Source: Gemmatimonadota bacterium (GTDB lineage Bacteria > Gemmatimonadota > Gemmatimonadetes > Gemmatimonadales > GWC2-71-9). Taken from it: a stretch of 15,644 bases of DNA. The stretch is from assembly GCA_025361465.1 (NCBI GenBank), contig JANYAG010000297.1, positions 1 through 15,644 of the forward strand, written 5' to 3'. The position numbers and the translations under genes were made by a program. The notes below the pieces were generated by a model. It made no database searches. It saw only the letters and a program-made list of their open reading frames with translations, and was not told the origin of the DNA. The first letter of the stretch is position 1; every line of letters starts with the position of its first letter. Below, in pieces: positions 1 through 5,994 of the stretch.

Positions 1-574
1 GTACCGCGGCGACTGGCCGGAGATGCGCGCGCACGTCACGGCGGTGATCGAGGCAACGCCGCTGTCCTGCCTGCTCTACAACAATCCGATCGCGTACGGC
101 ACGGACTTCGTGCCGGAACAGATCGAGGCCCTCTGTCGTCACGACAACCTGCACGCCGTGAAGGAGTCCAGTGGCGATATTCGCCGGATCACCGCGATTC
201 GGGCCCGGATCGGCGACCGGTTGGCGATCTTCGTCGGCCTCGATGATCTGATTGTCGAAGGCGTCGCCGCAGGCGCGCGCGGCTGGGTGGCCGGACTGGT
301 CAATGCCATGCCGGAAGAGTCCGTGCTCCTCTTCGAGCATGCCATGGCAGGCCGAACCGCCGAAGCCCGCGCGCTGTATGAGTGGTTCCTGCCCCTGCTG
401 CGGTTCGATACCGGTCCCAAGTTCGTGCAATTCATCAAACTGGTGCAGGAAGAGGTCGGACTTGGCAACGCGCGCGTGCGGGCGCCGCGGGCGGTGCTGC
501 AGGGCGCCGAGCGCGACATGGCCCTGGCCGTCATCCACGCATCGCTCGGCGGTCATCCGATGAAGGTGCGATGA
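1..574 (+). CDS. DHDPS-family lyase/deaminase, probable 1-pyrroline-4-hydroxy-2-carboxylate deaminase (5' partial)
   Basis: The reading frame is open from base 2 to the TGA at 572-574, so the N-terminal part lies left of the window. The visible part is the C-terminal two thirds of a class I aldolase TIM barrel. The YNNP motif carries the catalytic Tyr (codon 77-79), the VKESSGD motif carries the Schiff-base Lys (codon 161-163), and GLDD and a Gly-rich GARGWVAG segment follow. In this superfamily the motifs fit dihydrodipicolinate synthase, N-acetylneuraminate lyase and the hydroxyproline-pathway deaminase (EC 3.5.4.22). Context decides: the stop overlaps the start of a 4-hydroxyproline epimerase gene (ATGA) and D-hydroxyproline dehydrogenase-like genes follow. 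I infer it converts pyrroline-4-hydroxy-2-carboxylate to alpha-ketoglutarate semialdehyde and ammonia in the cytoplasm. Family certain, substrate inferred. Confidence 0.82.
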   Translation, partial: YRGDWPEMRAHVTAVIEATPLSCLLYNNPIAYGTDFVPEQIEALCRHDNLHAVKESSGDIRRITAIRARIGDRLAIFVGLDDLIVEGVAAGARGWVAGLVNAMPEESVLLFEHAMAGRTAEARALYEWFLPLLRFDTGPKFVQFIKLVQEEVGLGNARVRAPRAVLQGAERDMALAVIHASLGGHPMKVR

Positions 575-1515
575 GCCGACTCGGCCCGATCGAGGTGGTG
601 GATTCCCACACCGAGGGCGAGCCGACGCGTGTCGTCATCGGGGGGTGGCCGGAACCCGACGGGCGGACGATGCTCGAGCGGCGTGAGTCGATGCGGCGGG
701 AGCAGGACGACCTGCGTCGCGCGGTCGTGCTGGAGCCGCGCGGGCATGACGCCATCGTGGGAGCGCTGCTCACGACTCCGGTCCGTCCGGAGGCCGTCGC
801 AGGGATCGTCTTCTTCAACGATGTGTCCTATCTCGGGATGTGCGGGCACGGACTGATCGGCGTGGTGCGCACCCTGGAATTTCTCGGGCGTGTCGAGCCC
901 GGACATCTTGAATTCGATACCACGGTTGGTCCGGTCAGCGCGGAACTGCTCACGGATGGTCGGGTGACCATCCGGAACGTGCCGACCTTCCTCCATCGCC
1001 GAGACGTCTCCCTTGAGGTCCCGGGCATCGGTTCGGTCACCGGTGATGTCGCCTGGGGCGGCAACTGGTTCTTCCTGACCGAACTGCCCGGCCAGCCGCT
1101 GGAGTTGTCGCGCCGGGCCGAGCTGCTTCGCGTCACGATGTTGATCAGGGACGCATTGCAGGGGCAGGGAATTACCGGCAGCGCCGGTGAGCGGATCGAT
1201 CATGTCGAGCTGTTCGGCCCGCCCACGGTCGCCGGCGCTCAGTCGCGCAATTTCGTCCTCTGCCCCGGGGGCGCCTACGATCGTTCTCCGTGCGGAACCG
1301 GGACCTCGGCCAAGATGGCGACGCTGTACGCGAAGGGCCAGCTGACGGTCGGCGAGCGCTGGACGCAGGAGAGCATCGTGGGATCGACCTTTACGGGATG
1401 GCTGGAACAGGACGGCGACCAGCTGATCCCCAACATCGAGGGCCGCGCCTTCGTCACGTCGCGCGCGACGTTGATGTTCGAGTCGACCGACCCCTTCCGC
1501 CACGGCTTGGGCTGA
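571..1515 (+). CDS. 4-hydroxyproline epimerase (proline racemase family)
   Basis: A 314-aa cytoplasmic, cofactor-free epimerase, normal length for the family. It opens with the DSHTEGEPTR motif (residues 11-20). Both catalytic cysteines are present: Cys91 in MCGHG and Cys241 in SPCGTGTSAK, the acid/base pair that works on the two faces of C-alpha. The second Cys argues against trans-3-hydroxy-L-proline dehydratase, which carries Thr there. Expected reaction: trans-4-hydroxy-L-proline to cis-4-hydroxy-D-proline. ATG 571 was chosen because it overlaps the upstream stop as ATGA and begins exactly at the family N-terminus; the same frame is open back to 382 but that part is the upstream gene read out of frame. 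The next gene starts 2 nt after the stop. Plain proline racemase is the main alternative; the neighbouring dehydrogenase and deaminase genes favour hydroxyproline. Confidence 0.9.
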   Translation: MSRLGPIEVVDSHTEGEPTRVVIGGWPEPDGRTMLERRESMRREQDDLRRAVVLEPRGHDAIVGALLTTPVRPEAVAGIVFFNDVSYLGMCGHGLIGVVRTLEFLGRVEPGHLEFDTTVGPVSAELLTDGRVTIRNVPTFLHRRDVSLEVPGIGSVTGDVAWGGNWFFLTELPGQPLELSRRAELLRVTMLIRDALQGQGITGSAGERIDHVELFGPPTVAGAQSRNFVLCPGGAYDRSPCGTGTSAKMATLYAKGQLTVGERWTQESIVGSTFTGWLEQDGDQLIPNIEGRAFVTSRATLMFESTDPFRHGLG

Positions 1516-1517
1516 AC

Positions 1518-2651
1518 ATGGCGCGGACAGCCGATGTCACCGTCATCGGTGCCGGACTCGTCGGCGCGGCGACGGCCGTCGGGCTGGCGGAGGCCGGTCT
1601 GTCGGTCGATCTCTACGATGCGGAGTTTCCCGGCAGCGGGAGCACAGGCGCCGCCATGGGCCACCTCATCACGATGGATGACACGCCAGCACAACTCGCC
1701 CTCACCGCCTATTCGTGTCAGCGGTGGCGGGTGCTGGCGCCGTCGCTTCCCGAGGCATGTGAGATTGACTATTGCGGCACCCTCTGGCTGGCATCGCATC
1801 CGGAAGAACTGGTCGGGGTGCGCGACCGCATCACCGCGTTCGCCGCGCATGGGGTTCGCGCCGAGGTGATGGAGGAGCGCCGAGTGCGGGAGCAGGAGCC
1901 GAACGTCTGTCCGGGGCTGGCCGGGGCATTCTGGGTTCCGGATGACGGCGTCTGCTACCCCCCTGCCGTGGCACGAGCGCTGGTGGATCGCGCCGCCGCG
2001 CTCGGGGCAGCGGTCCATTCAGGCGAACGCGTCACCGCGATCGCTCCGCACGAGATTCACCTGGCGAATGGATCGCGTCGGCCGGCGGGGGCGATCGTGG
2101 TTGCGGCTGGAGTGCATTCCCCTGAGCTGATCCCCGGGTTACCCGTGGTGCCCCGCAAGGGACACCTCGTCATCACCGATCGACAGCCGGGCCTGGTGCG
2201 CAGTCAATTGATCGAGTTCGGGTATCTCCACAGCGCGCATGCGCTCGGCTCGGCCTCGGTCGCCTGCAACATCCAACCGCGGCGGACGGGGCAGTTGCTG
2301 ATCGGTTCCTCGCGCGAGCTCGTCGGGTTCGACGGTCGCATCAACCGCGTGCTGCTGAACGCCATGCTCGAGCGCGCGGCCAAGTTCGTCCCCGCGGTAA
2401 ATTCCACTCGTGTGCTCCGAACCTGGACCGGCTTCCGCCCGGCAACCCCTGACAAGCTCCCCCTCATCGGTCGCTGGCCTTCGCTCCCCGATCTCTGGAT
2501 CGCCACCGGGCATGAAGGACTCGGGATCACGCTGGCTCCGGGAACCGCGGACCTCATCGTTGCTGGGATCACCGGGCGTCCTGCGCCGATCGACCCCTCG
2601 CCCTACGCTCCCGATCGCACGATGCCCACCATGACCACGGCGGTGGCATGA
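1518..2651 (+). CDS. DAO/DadA-family FAD oxidoreductase, probable D-hydroxyproline dehydrogenase catalytic subunit
   Basis: A 377-aa flavoprotein of the D-amino-acid oxidase/glycine oxidase fold. A dinucleotide-binding GAGLVG (residues 11-16) follows strand TVI at the N-terminus, and an RPATPD segment near 307-312 and GHEGLG near 331-336 form the usual C-terminal FAD-binding region. No signal peptide or membrane segment. It resembles the HcnC/OoxB-type beta subunit of opine oxidase, hydrogen cyanide synthase and the multi-subunit cis-4-hydroxy-D-proline dehydrogenases. In this operon it should oxidise cis-4-hydroxy-D-proline to the pyrroline that the first gene deaminates. ATG 1518 lies 2 nt after the epimerase stop and gives the Rossmann motif its normal distance from the N-terminus. 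Its stop overlaps the ferredoxin-like gene (ATGA). Family near certain; substrate inferred from neighbours. Confidence 0.85.
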   Translation: MARTADVTVIGAGLVGAATAVGLAEAGLSVDLYDAEFPGSGSTGAAMGHLITMDDTPAQLALTAYSCQRWRVLAPSLPEACEIDYCGTLWLASHPEELVGVRDRITAFAAHGVRAEVMEERRVREQEPNVCPGLAGAFWVPDDGVCYPPAVARALVDRAAALGAAVHSGERVTAIAPHEIHLANGSRRPAGAIVVAAGVHSPELIPGLPVVPRKGHLVITDRQPGLVRSQLIEFGYLHSAHALGSASVACNIQPRRTGQLLIGSSRELVGFDGRINRVLLNAMLERAAKFVPAVNSTRVLRTWTGFRPATPDKLPLIGRWPSLPDLWIATGHEGLGITLAPGTADLIVAGITGRPAPIDPSPYAPDRTMPTMTTAVA

Positions 2652-2896
2652 GCCTCGGCGTCACACTCATCGTCGATGGGGTCCCGCGGCGTGCTGACGC
2701 GAATGCCACCCTCGCGGCCTCGCTCCTGGCTGCGGGAATCACCGCTTTTCGGCGTGATCTCGGCGGCCACCCACGGGCACCGCTGTGCGGCATGGGAACC
2801 TGCTTTGAATGTCGGGTCACCGTGGACGGCGTAGCGGATGTGCGGGCCTGCCTCGAGCCGGTGCGCGACGGCATGCGCATCGAGACCGGGAAATGA
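2648..2896 (+). CDS. Small [2Fe-2S] ferredoxin-like subunit of the D-hydroxyproline dehydrogenase
   Basis: An 82-aa protein with a plant-type ferredoxin Cys set: Cys47, Cys52, Cys55 and Cys68 (C-x4-C-x2-C-x12-C). The family is the small HcnA/SoxA-like iron-sulfur subunit found next to OoxA/OoxB-type flavoproteins. Its start overlaps the DadA-like gene and its stop overlaps the next flavoprotein, both as ATGA, so the three are probably translated in a coupled way and made in equal amounts. The likely role is to pass electrons between the flavins of the two larger subunits. The chain is short, with no extra domain. Confidence 0.85.
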   Translation: MSLGVTLIVDGVPRRADANATLAASLLAAGITAFRRDLGGHPRAPLCGMGTCFECRVTVDGVADVRACLEPVRDGMRIETGK

Positions 2897-4167
2897 GGCG
2901 CGTCCGGCACGCCGACGTCGTCGTGATCGGCGCAGGCCCAGCGGGCCTCGCGGCGGCTTCAGCAGCGGCCGAGCGGGGCCGCAGTGTGCTGCTGGTAGAT
3001 CAGGGACTGCGGCCTGGCGGCCAGATCTGGCGTCATCGCGACGAGCAAGCGCTGCCCAGTGCCGCACGGCGGTTGATGGCTCGCGCGCGCAACGCCGGGG
3101 TGAAGCTGGTGAGCGGCTGTCGGCTCGTGGATGCCGGATCGCCGAACGAATTGGTGATCGACTTCCGCGGTCGCATCGATCGACACCAGACCGATGCCGT
3201 GATCATCGCCACCGGGGCTCGTGAGCGATTCATCCCCTTCCCGGGGTGGACACTGCCCGGCGTTACCGGTATTGGAGGATTGCAGGCACTCCTCAAGGGA
3301 GGTCTGCCGGTTGCCGACACCCGCATTGTGCTGGCCGGCAGTGGCCCGTTGCTGCTGTCGGTCGCGGCCGCGGTGGCCCAGGCGGGTGGCCGCGTGCAGT
3401 TGGTGGGCGAACAGGCTGGTGCGGCAGCGCTGCGTCGCTTCGCCATACGGGTGCTCCGCGATCCCGCGAAACTTCGTCAGGCCATCAGCTACCGCTGGGC
3501 CTGTCGTAGTGCCCCATTCCGCACCGACACCTGGGCAGTGCGGGCGCACGGCGACGGCCGACTCCAATCGGTGGAGGTGTCGGAGCGCGGACATCTGCGC
3601 AGCATCCGCTGCGACTGGCTGGGGATTGGGTCGGGGCTGGTGCCCAACACCGACCTCGGCCAGCTCCTGCAGTGCCAGGTCGAGCACGGCGCGATCGCGG
3701 TGGACGCGCTTCAGGCGACGAGCGTGGCCGGGGTTTGGGCCGTCGGCGAGTGTACTGGAGTGAAGGGCGACGAGGCAGCGACCATCGAGGGGGAAATCGC
3801 CGGCCGGGCCGCCGCTGGTGATGCGGCGGGAGCCGGCTCGACGGCGCTTCAGGCGGCGCGCGACAGCGGCCGGCGCTTCGGCAGGCTGCTCGAGGAGACC
3901 TTCGCGCCGCGTCCGGAGGTGCTCGCACTGGCGACCCCCGACACGATCCTCTGTCGGTGCGAGGATGTGCCGATGCGTTCGGTGGATCCAGGGTGGACAC
4001 CGCGGCAGGCGAAACTGTGGGCCCGGGTCGGAATGGGTGTTTGTCAGGGCGCGGTGTGCGGCCCCTCGTGCACGGCGCTCTTCGGCTGGAGTGCCAATAC
4101 GGTCCGCCCGCCACTTGGTAATCCCTCGTGCGGCGAGTGGAAGTCGGGGCTCGACTCAGCCGACTGA
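2893..4167 (+). CDS. OoxA/HcnB-type FAD/NAD(P)-fold oxidoreductase subunit with C-terminal [2Fe-2S] motif
   Basis: A 424-aa two-dinucleotide-fold flavoprotein. The FAD motif GAGPAG is at residues 13-18 and is followed by PGGQIW (41-46). A second nucleotide fold begins around 144-156 (AGSGPLLL), and a VGECTG segment (284-289) gives the second FAD contact. The C-terminal extension has Cys354-x-Cys356 (CRCED) and Cys384-x4-Cys389 (CQGAVC), the BFD-like iron-sulfur motif of opine-oxidase alpha subunits and the matching hydroxyproline dehydrogenase subunit. Cys393 is an extra nearby cysteine. The gene overlaps the ferredoxin-like gene by 4 nt and is last in the operon; its final 12 nt overlap the convergent marR-like gene. 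It should receive electrons from the DadA-like subunit and deliver them to the respiratory chain or another acceptor. Opine oxidase alpha subunit is the main alternative name. Confidence 0.84.
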   Translation: MRRVRHADVVVIGAGPAGLAAASAAAERGRSVLLVDQGLRPGGQIWRHRDEQALPSAARRLMARARNAGVKLVSGCRLVDAGSPNELVIDFRGRIDRHQTDAVIIATGARERFIPFPGWTLPGVTGIGGLQALLKGGLPVADTRIVLAGSGPLLLSVAAAVAQAGGRVQLVGEQAGAAALRRFAIRVLRDPAKLRQAISYRWACRSAPFRTDTWAVRAHGDGRLQSVEVSERGHLRSIRCDWLGIGSGLVPNTDLGQLLQCQVEHGAIAVDALQATSVAGVWAVGECTGVKGDEAATIEGEIAGRAAAGDAAGAGSTALQAARDSGRRFGRLLEETFAPRPEVLALATPDTILCRCEDVPMRSVDPGWTPRQAKLWARVGMGVCQGAVCGPSCTALFGWSANTVRPPLGNPSCGEWKSGLDSAD

Positions 4168-4596
4168 GCCCCTGTCGTCACCTTGCAGCGCGCTCGCGCC
4201 GGTTTTCGCCAATTCGCGCAGCCGTGCCGCTGCTGCCTCCCCCAATTCCGCCACCAGCACTTCGTCGAGTTGGGCCCAGGCACGGCGTACCGTTCCCTCG
4301 AGCAGGCGCGACCGGGGAGTCGGGTGGACGCGCAGGACGCGGGCGTCGTGTGGATCGGCGCGTCGCTCCACCAGTCCGCTCCGCTCGAGGCGCTGCAGCA
4401 TCCGCGTGATCGTCGGCGGCTCCACGCTGAGCCGACTCGCCAACGCGGCCTGGTTGAGACCAGGCGTTTCCCAGATCGCGAGCAGCAGCACATCCTGTCC
4501 CGCGTGGATCCCGTGCGGTGCCAGCAGCGTGGCAAGGCGCGCCCGGTGACAGCGGGCCAGGGCGTGCAGGGCAGGACCGAGGCCATCGGTCGTCAC
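4156..4596 (-). CDS. MarR-family transcriptional regulator
   Basis: A 146-aa winged-helix regulator of typical MarR length. The DNA-binding part spans about residues 47-92: LNQAALASRL, a recognition helix with PPTITRMLQRLERSGLV, then the wing with DPHDARVLRV, which contains the conserved D-x-R. N- and C-terminal helices would form the dimer interface. The start is GTG at 4596, with GGGAGG upstream at a rather long spacing of 11 nt. It lies 6 nt behind the copD-like gene, so it appears to be the last gene of a fur-copD-marR operon. Its 3' end overlaps the convergent hydroxyproline operon by 12 nt. Its ligand and target are unknown. Regulation of its own operon or of the facing catabolic operon are both possible; the sequence shows no identifiable operator. 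Confidence 0.85.
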   Translation of the reverse strand: MTTDGLGPALHALARCHRARLATLLAPHGIHAGQDVLLLAIWETPGLNQAALASRLSVEPPTITRMLQRLERSGLVERRADPHDARVLRVHPTPRSRLLEGTVRRAWAQLDEVLVAELGEAAAARLRELAKTGASALQGDDRGSVG

Positions 4597-4602
4597 GTGG
4601 TC

Positions 4603-5526
4603 TCAGGCCTCCCGTGGGAGTTGAGTTGCGACGAGAAATGCAGTGATGGCCAGCATCACCAGCCCGAGCGCGAGCTCGAGGCGCACGGCACGGCGCAGGT
4701 GAGCGACACCGTTCGAATCGCCGCGCGAAATCTCCGGGGTGACGATTCGCCAATTGTACCAACCCAGCCCGGCGACACCACCAAGGCCGGCGACCTTCAC
4801 CATCAGCAACCGGCCCCAGGACGCTGCGAGGAATGCCGACAGGGACCCGGCATACTTCAAGGTGATGAGCAGCCCGGCCAGCACCACCAACGCCGCCCCG
4901 GTACGTGCCACGCTCGAGAAATCCCGCAATACCCCAGCCAGCAGCGGCTGCTGTTCCGTGCGATCGAGTGCTGGGAAGACCGCGATGGCGAGCACGCCAA
5001 GTGTGCCGAGCCAGATGCCACCACCGATCAGGTGGGTGAGTTGCAGCCCCCGGCCGAGGGGACCATTCCAGAAGCTCGAGGCGGCGTGGCCCATCCCTGT
5101 CTGAGCCCAGACGGCGGCGACGATCAGCAGCGGCGCCAAGACTTCGCGTTTCACCGGGAGGCGAGTCGTGAAGGACGAACTCGCGAGGAACAGGACGGCG
5201 GCGGTGCTCTGGATCAGCCAGGACGTGCCCCAGGTGCCCTCCAGCAGCACCGCCCGGGCGAATTCAAGGGTCAGCGCCTCGGCCGGGTCCTTAAGGCTCC
5301 AGAGCTGCAGCGTCGCACGGGCCACAGACAGGAAGAGGAGCAGGCCCCCCAGTGGCATCCCGAACGCGTCAATCGCGCGTTGGACCCGACGGGTGAGCGA
5401 TTCGGCCGCTGCGCCGAACTGGCGCGCGACAATCCAGGACGCGGTCTGCGTCCCGACCAGTAGCAGCAGGGTAATGAACAGCAGCCCGCGAATGACGGGA
5501 TAGAGGAGGATGGTGTCCCCGATCAT
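4603..5526 (-). CDS. CopD-family integral membrane protein
   Basis: A 307-aa inner-membrane protein with about eight predicted transmembrane segments, near residues 11-33, 57-78, 99-119, 129-149, 160-186, 208-228, 238-258 and 283-304. Recognisable CopD-domain (PF05425-type) signatures include GHAAS (His147), THLIGGGIWLG (His165) and the GRLLMVKVAGL segment around 238-248. The family is linked to copper uptake or resistance and is often fused to or paired with CopC; no CopC domain or gene is seen here, so copper transport is family knowledge rather than shown. ATG 5526 lies 4 nt after the fur-like stop and the next gene follows after 6 nt. The fur-like neighbour suggests metal-responsive control. 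The length is normal for a stand-alone CopD. Confidence 0.82.
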   Translation of the reverse strand: MIGDTILLYPVIRGLLFITLLLLVGTQTASWIVARQFGAAAESLTRRVQRAIDAFGMPLGGLLLFLSVARATLQLWSLKDPAEALTLEFARAVLLEGTWGTSWLIQSTAAVLFLASSSFTTRLPVKREVLAPLLIVAAVWAQTGMGHAASSFWNGPLGRGLQLTHLIGGGIWLGTLGVLAIAVFPALDRTEQQPLLAGVLRDFSSVARTGAALVVLAGLLITLKYAGSLSAFLAASWGRLLMVKVAGLGGVAGLGWYNWRIVTPEISRGDSNGVAHLRRAVRLELALGLVMLAITAFLVATQLPREA

Positions 5527-5530
5527 CGAC

Positions 5531-5908
5531 TCATGTGATCGCGGCGCACTCCGCGCAGAGCCCGCCCAGCACGATCAGGTGGCGTTCAAGTACGAACCCT
5601 GGCGGGACCATCGTGTGCACACTGCCGCTGCAACTCGTCACGTCGAATACCCTGTCGCAATGCGAACAGTGAAAGTGATGGTGGTGTCCCTTGCCCCGAA
5701 GTTCGTACCGTGGGCTTCCACCCGGGAGCTGGACCGTGTCGAGCCAGCCTTCGTCGACGAGGGTCCGGATGTTCCGGTAGACCGTGGCGATTCCCAGGCC
5801 GTTGACCTCGCCCCGTGCCAGCTCAAGCACCTCGTCGGTGCCGAGCGGCCGATTGGTTCGCTGGAAGGCGCGACGGATCGCGCCTCGCTGTCTCGTGTTA
5901 CGTTCCAT
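5531..5908 (-). CDS. Fur-family metal- or peroxide-responsive regulator
   Basis: A 125-aa DNA-binding repressor. The winged helix includes the TVYRNI recognition-helix motif (42-47) and is followed by the metal region: HHHH at 75-78, His80, and CSHC (Cys81, Cys84). A second CAEC pair lies near the C-terminus (Cys118, Cys121). Two CxxC pairs imply a structural zinc site as in PerR, Zur and many Fur proteins. I cannot assign the sensed signal (Fe, Zn, Mn or peroxide) from motifs alone. ATG 5908 gives the usual MERNTRQR-like N-terminus; ATG 5920 is close behind AGAAGG, and the frame stays open to a TTG at 5977, so the start is uncertain by 4 to 23 codons. It heads the operon with copD- and marR-like genes and is divergent from the phosphatase gene. 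Confidence 0.85.
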   Translation of the reverse strand: MERNTRQRGAIRRAFQRTNRPLGTDEVLELARGEVNGLGIATVYRNIRTLVDEGWLDTVQLPGGSPRYELRGKGHHHHFHCSHCDRVFDVTSCSGSVHTMVPPGFVLERHLIVLGGLCAECAAIT

Positions 5909-5994
5909 CACCCGTCCCATCCTTCTTCTGCGTCCGGGCAGGTCTTGAACATATCTACCCGTCCCCCCGAATCCCAAGCGTGACGAGAGTCTCC
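5909..5994. promoter_or_regulatory. Divergent intergenic region between the fur-like and phosphatase genes
   Basis: These 86 bases must contain, or lie close to, the promoters of the fur operon (-) and the phosphatase/dipeptidase genes (+). The only AT-rich patch is around 5946-5957 (TTGAACATATCTA). On the minus strand, TTGGGA (about 5971-5976) with TATGTT 18 nt downstream is a weak sigma-70-like candidate. I see no convincing Fur-box palindrome. The placement is suggestive; the exact sites are not supported. Confidence 0.3.

Noticed and set aside
553..1503. Long minus-strand open frame antisense to the epimerase
   Set aside because: No recognisable motif. GC-rich coding DNA commonly leaves the antisense frame open, and the plus strand encodes a complete catalytic family here.
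571..1515. trans-3-hydroxy-L-proline dehydratase as the identity of the racemase-family gene
   Set aside because: The second active-site position is Cys241, not the Thr found in the dehydratase, and the neighbours fit the epimerase pathway.
1518..4167. Opine (octopine/nopaline) oxidase or hydrogen cyanide synthase genes
   Set aside because: The subunits are of the same superfamily, but the adjacent epimerase and DHDPS-family deaminase make D-hydroxyproline dehydrogenase the better reading. It is not fully excluded.
4183..5463. 426-codon plus-strand open frame across the marR- and copD-like genes
   Set aside because: Its composition is Gln/Arg/Pro-rich without a domain, and both minus-strand genes it covers have clear family motifs.
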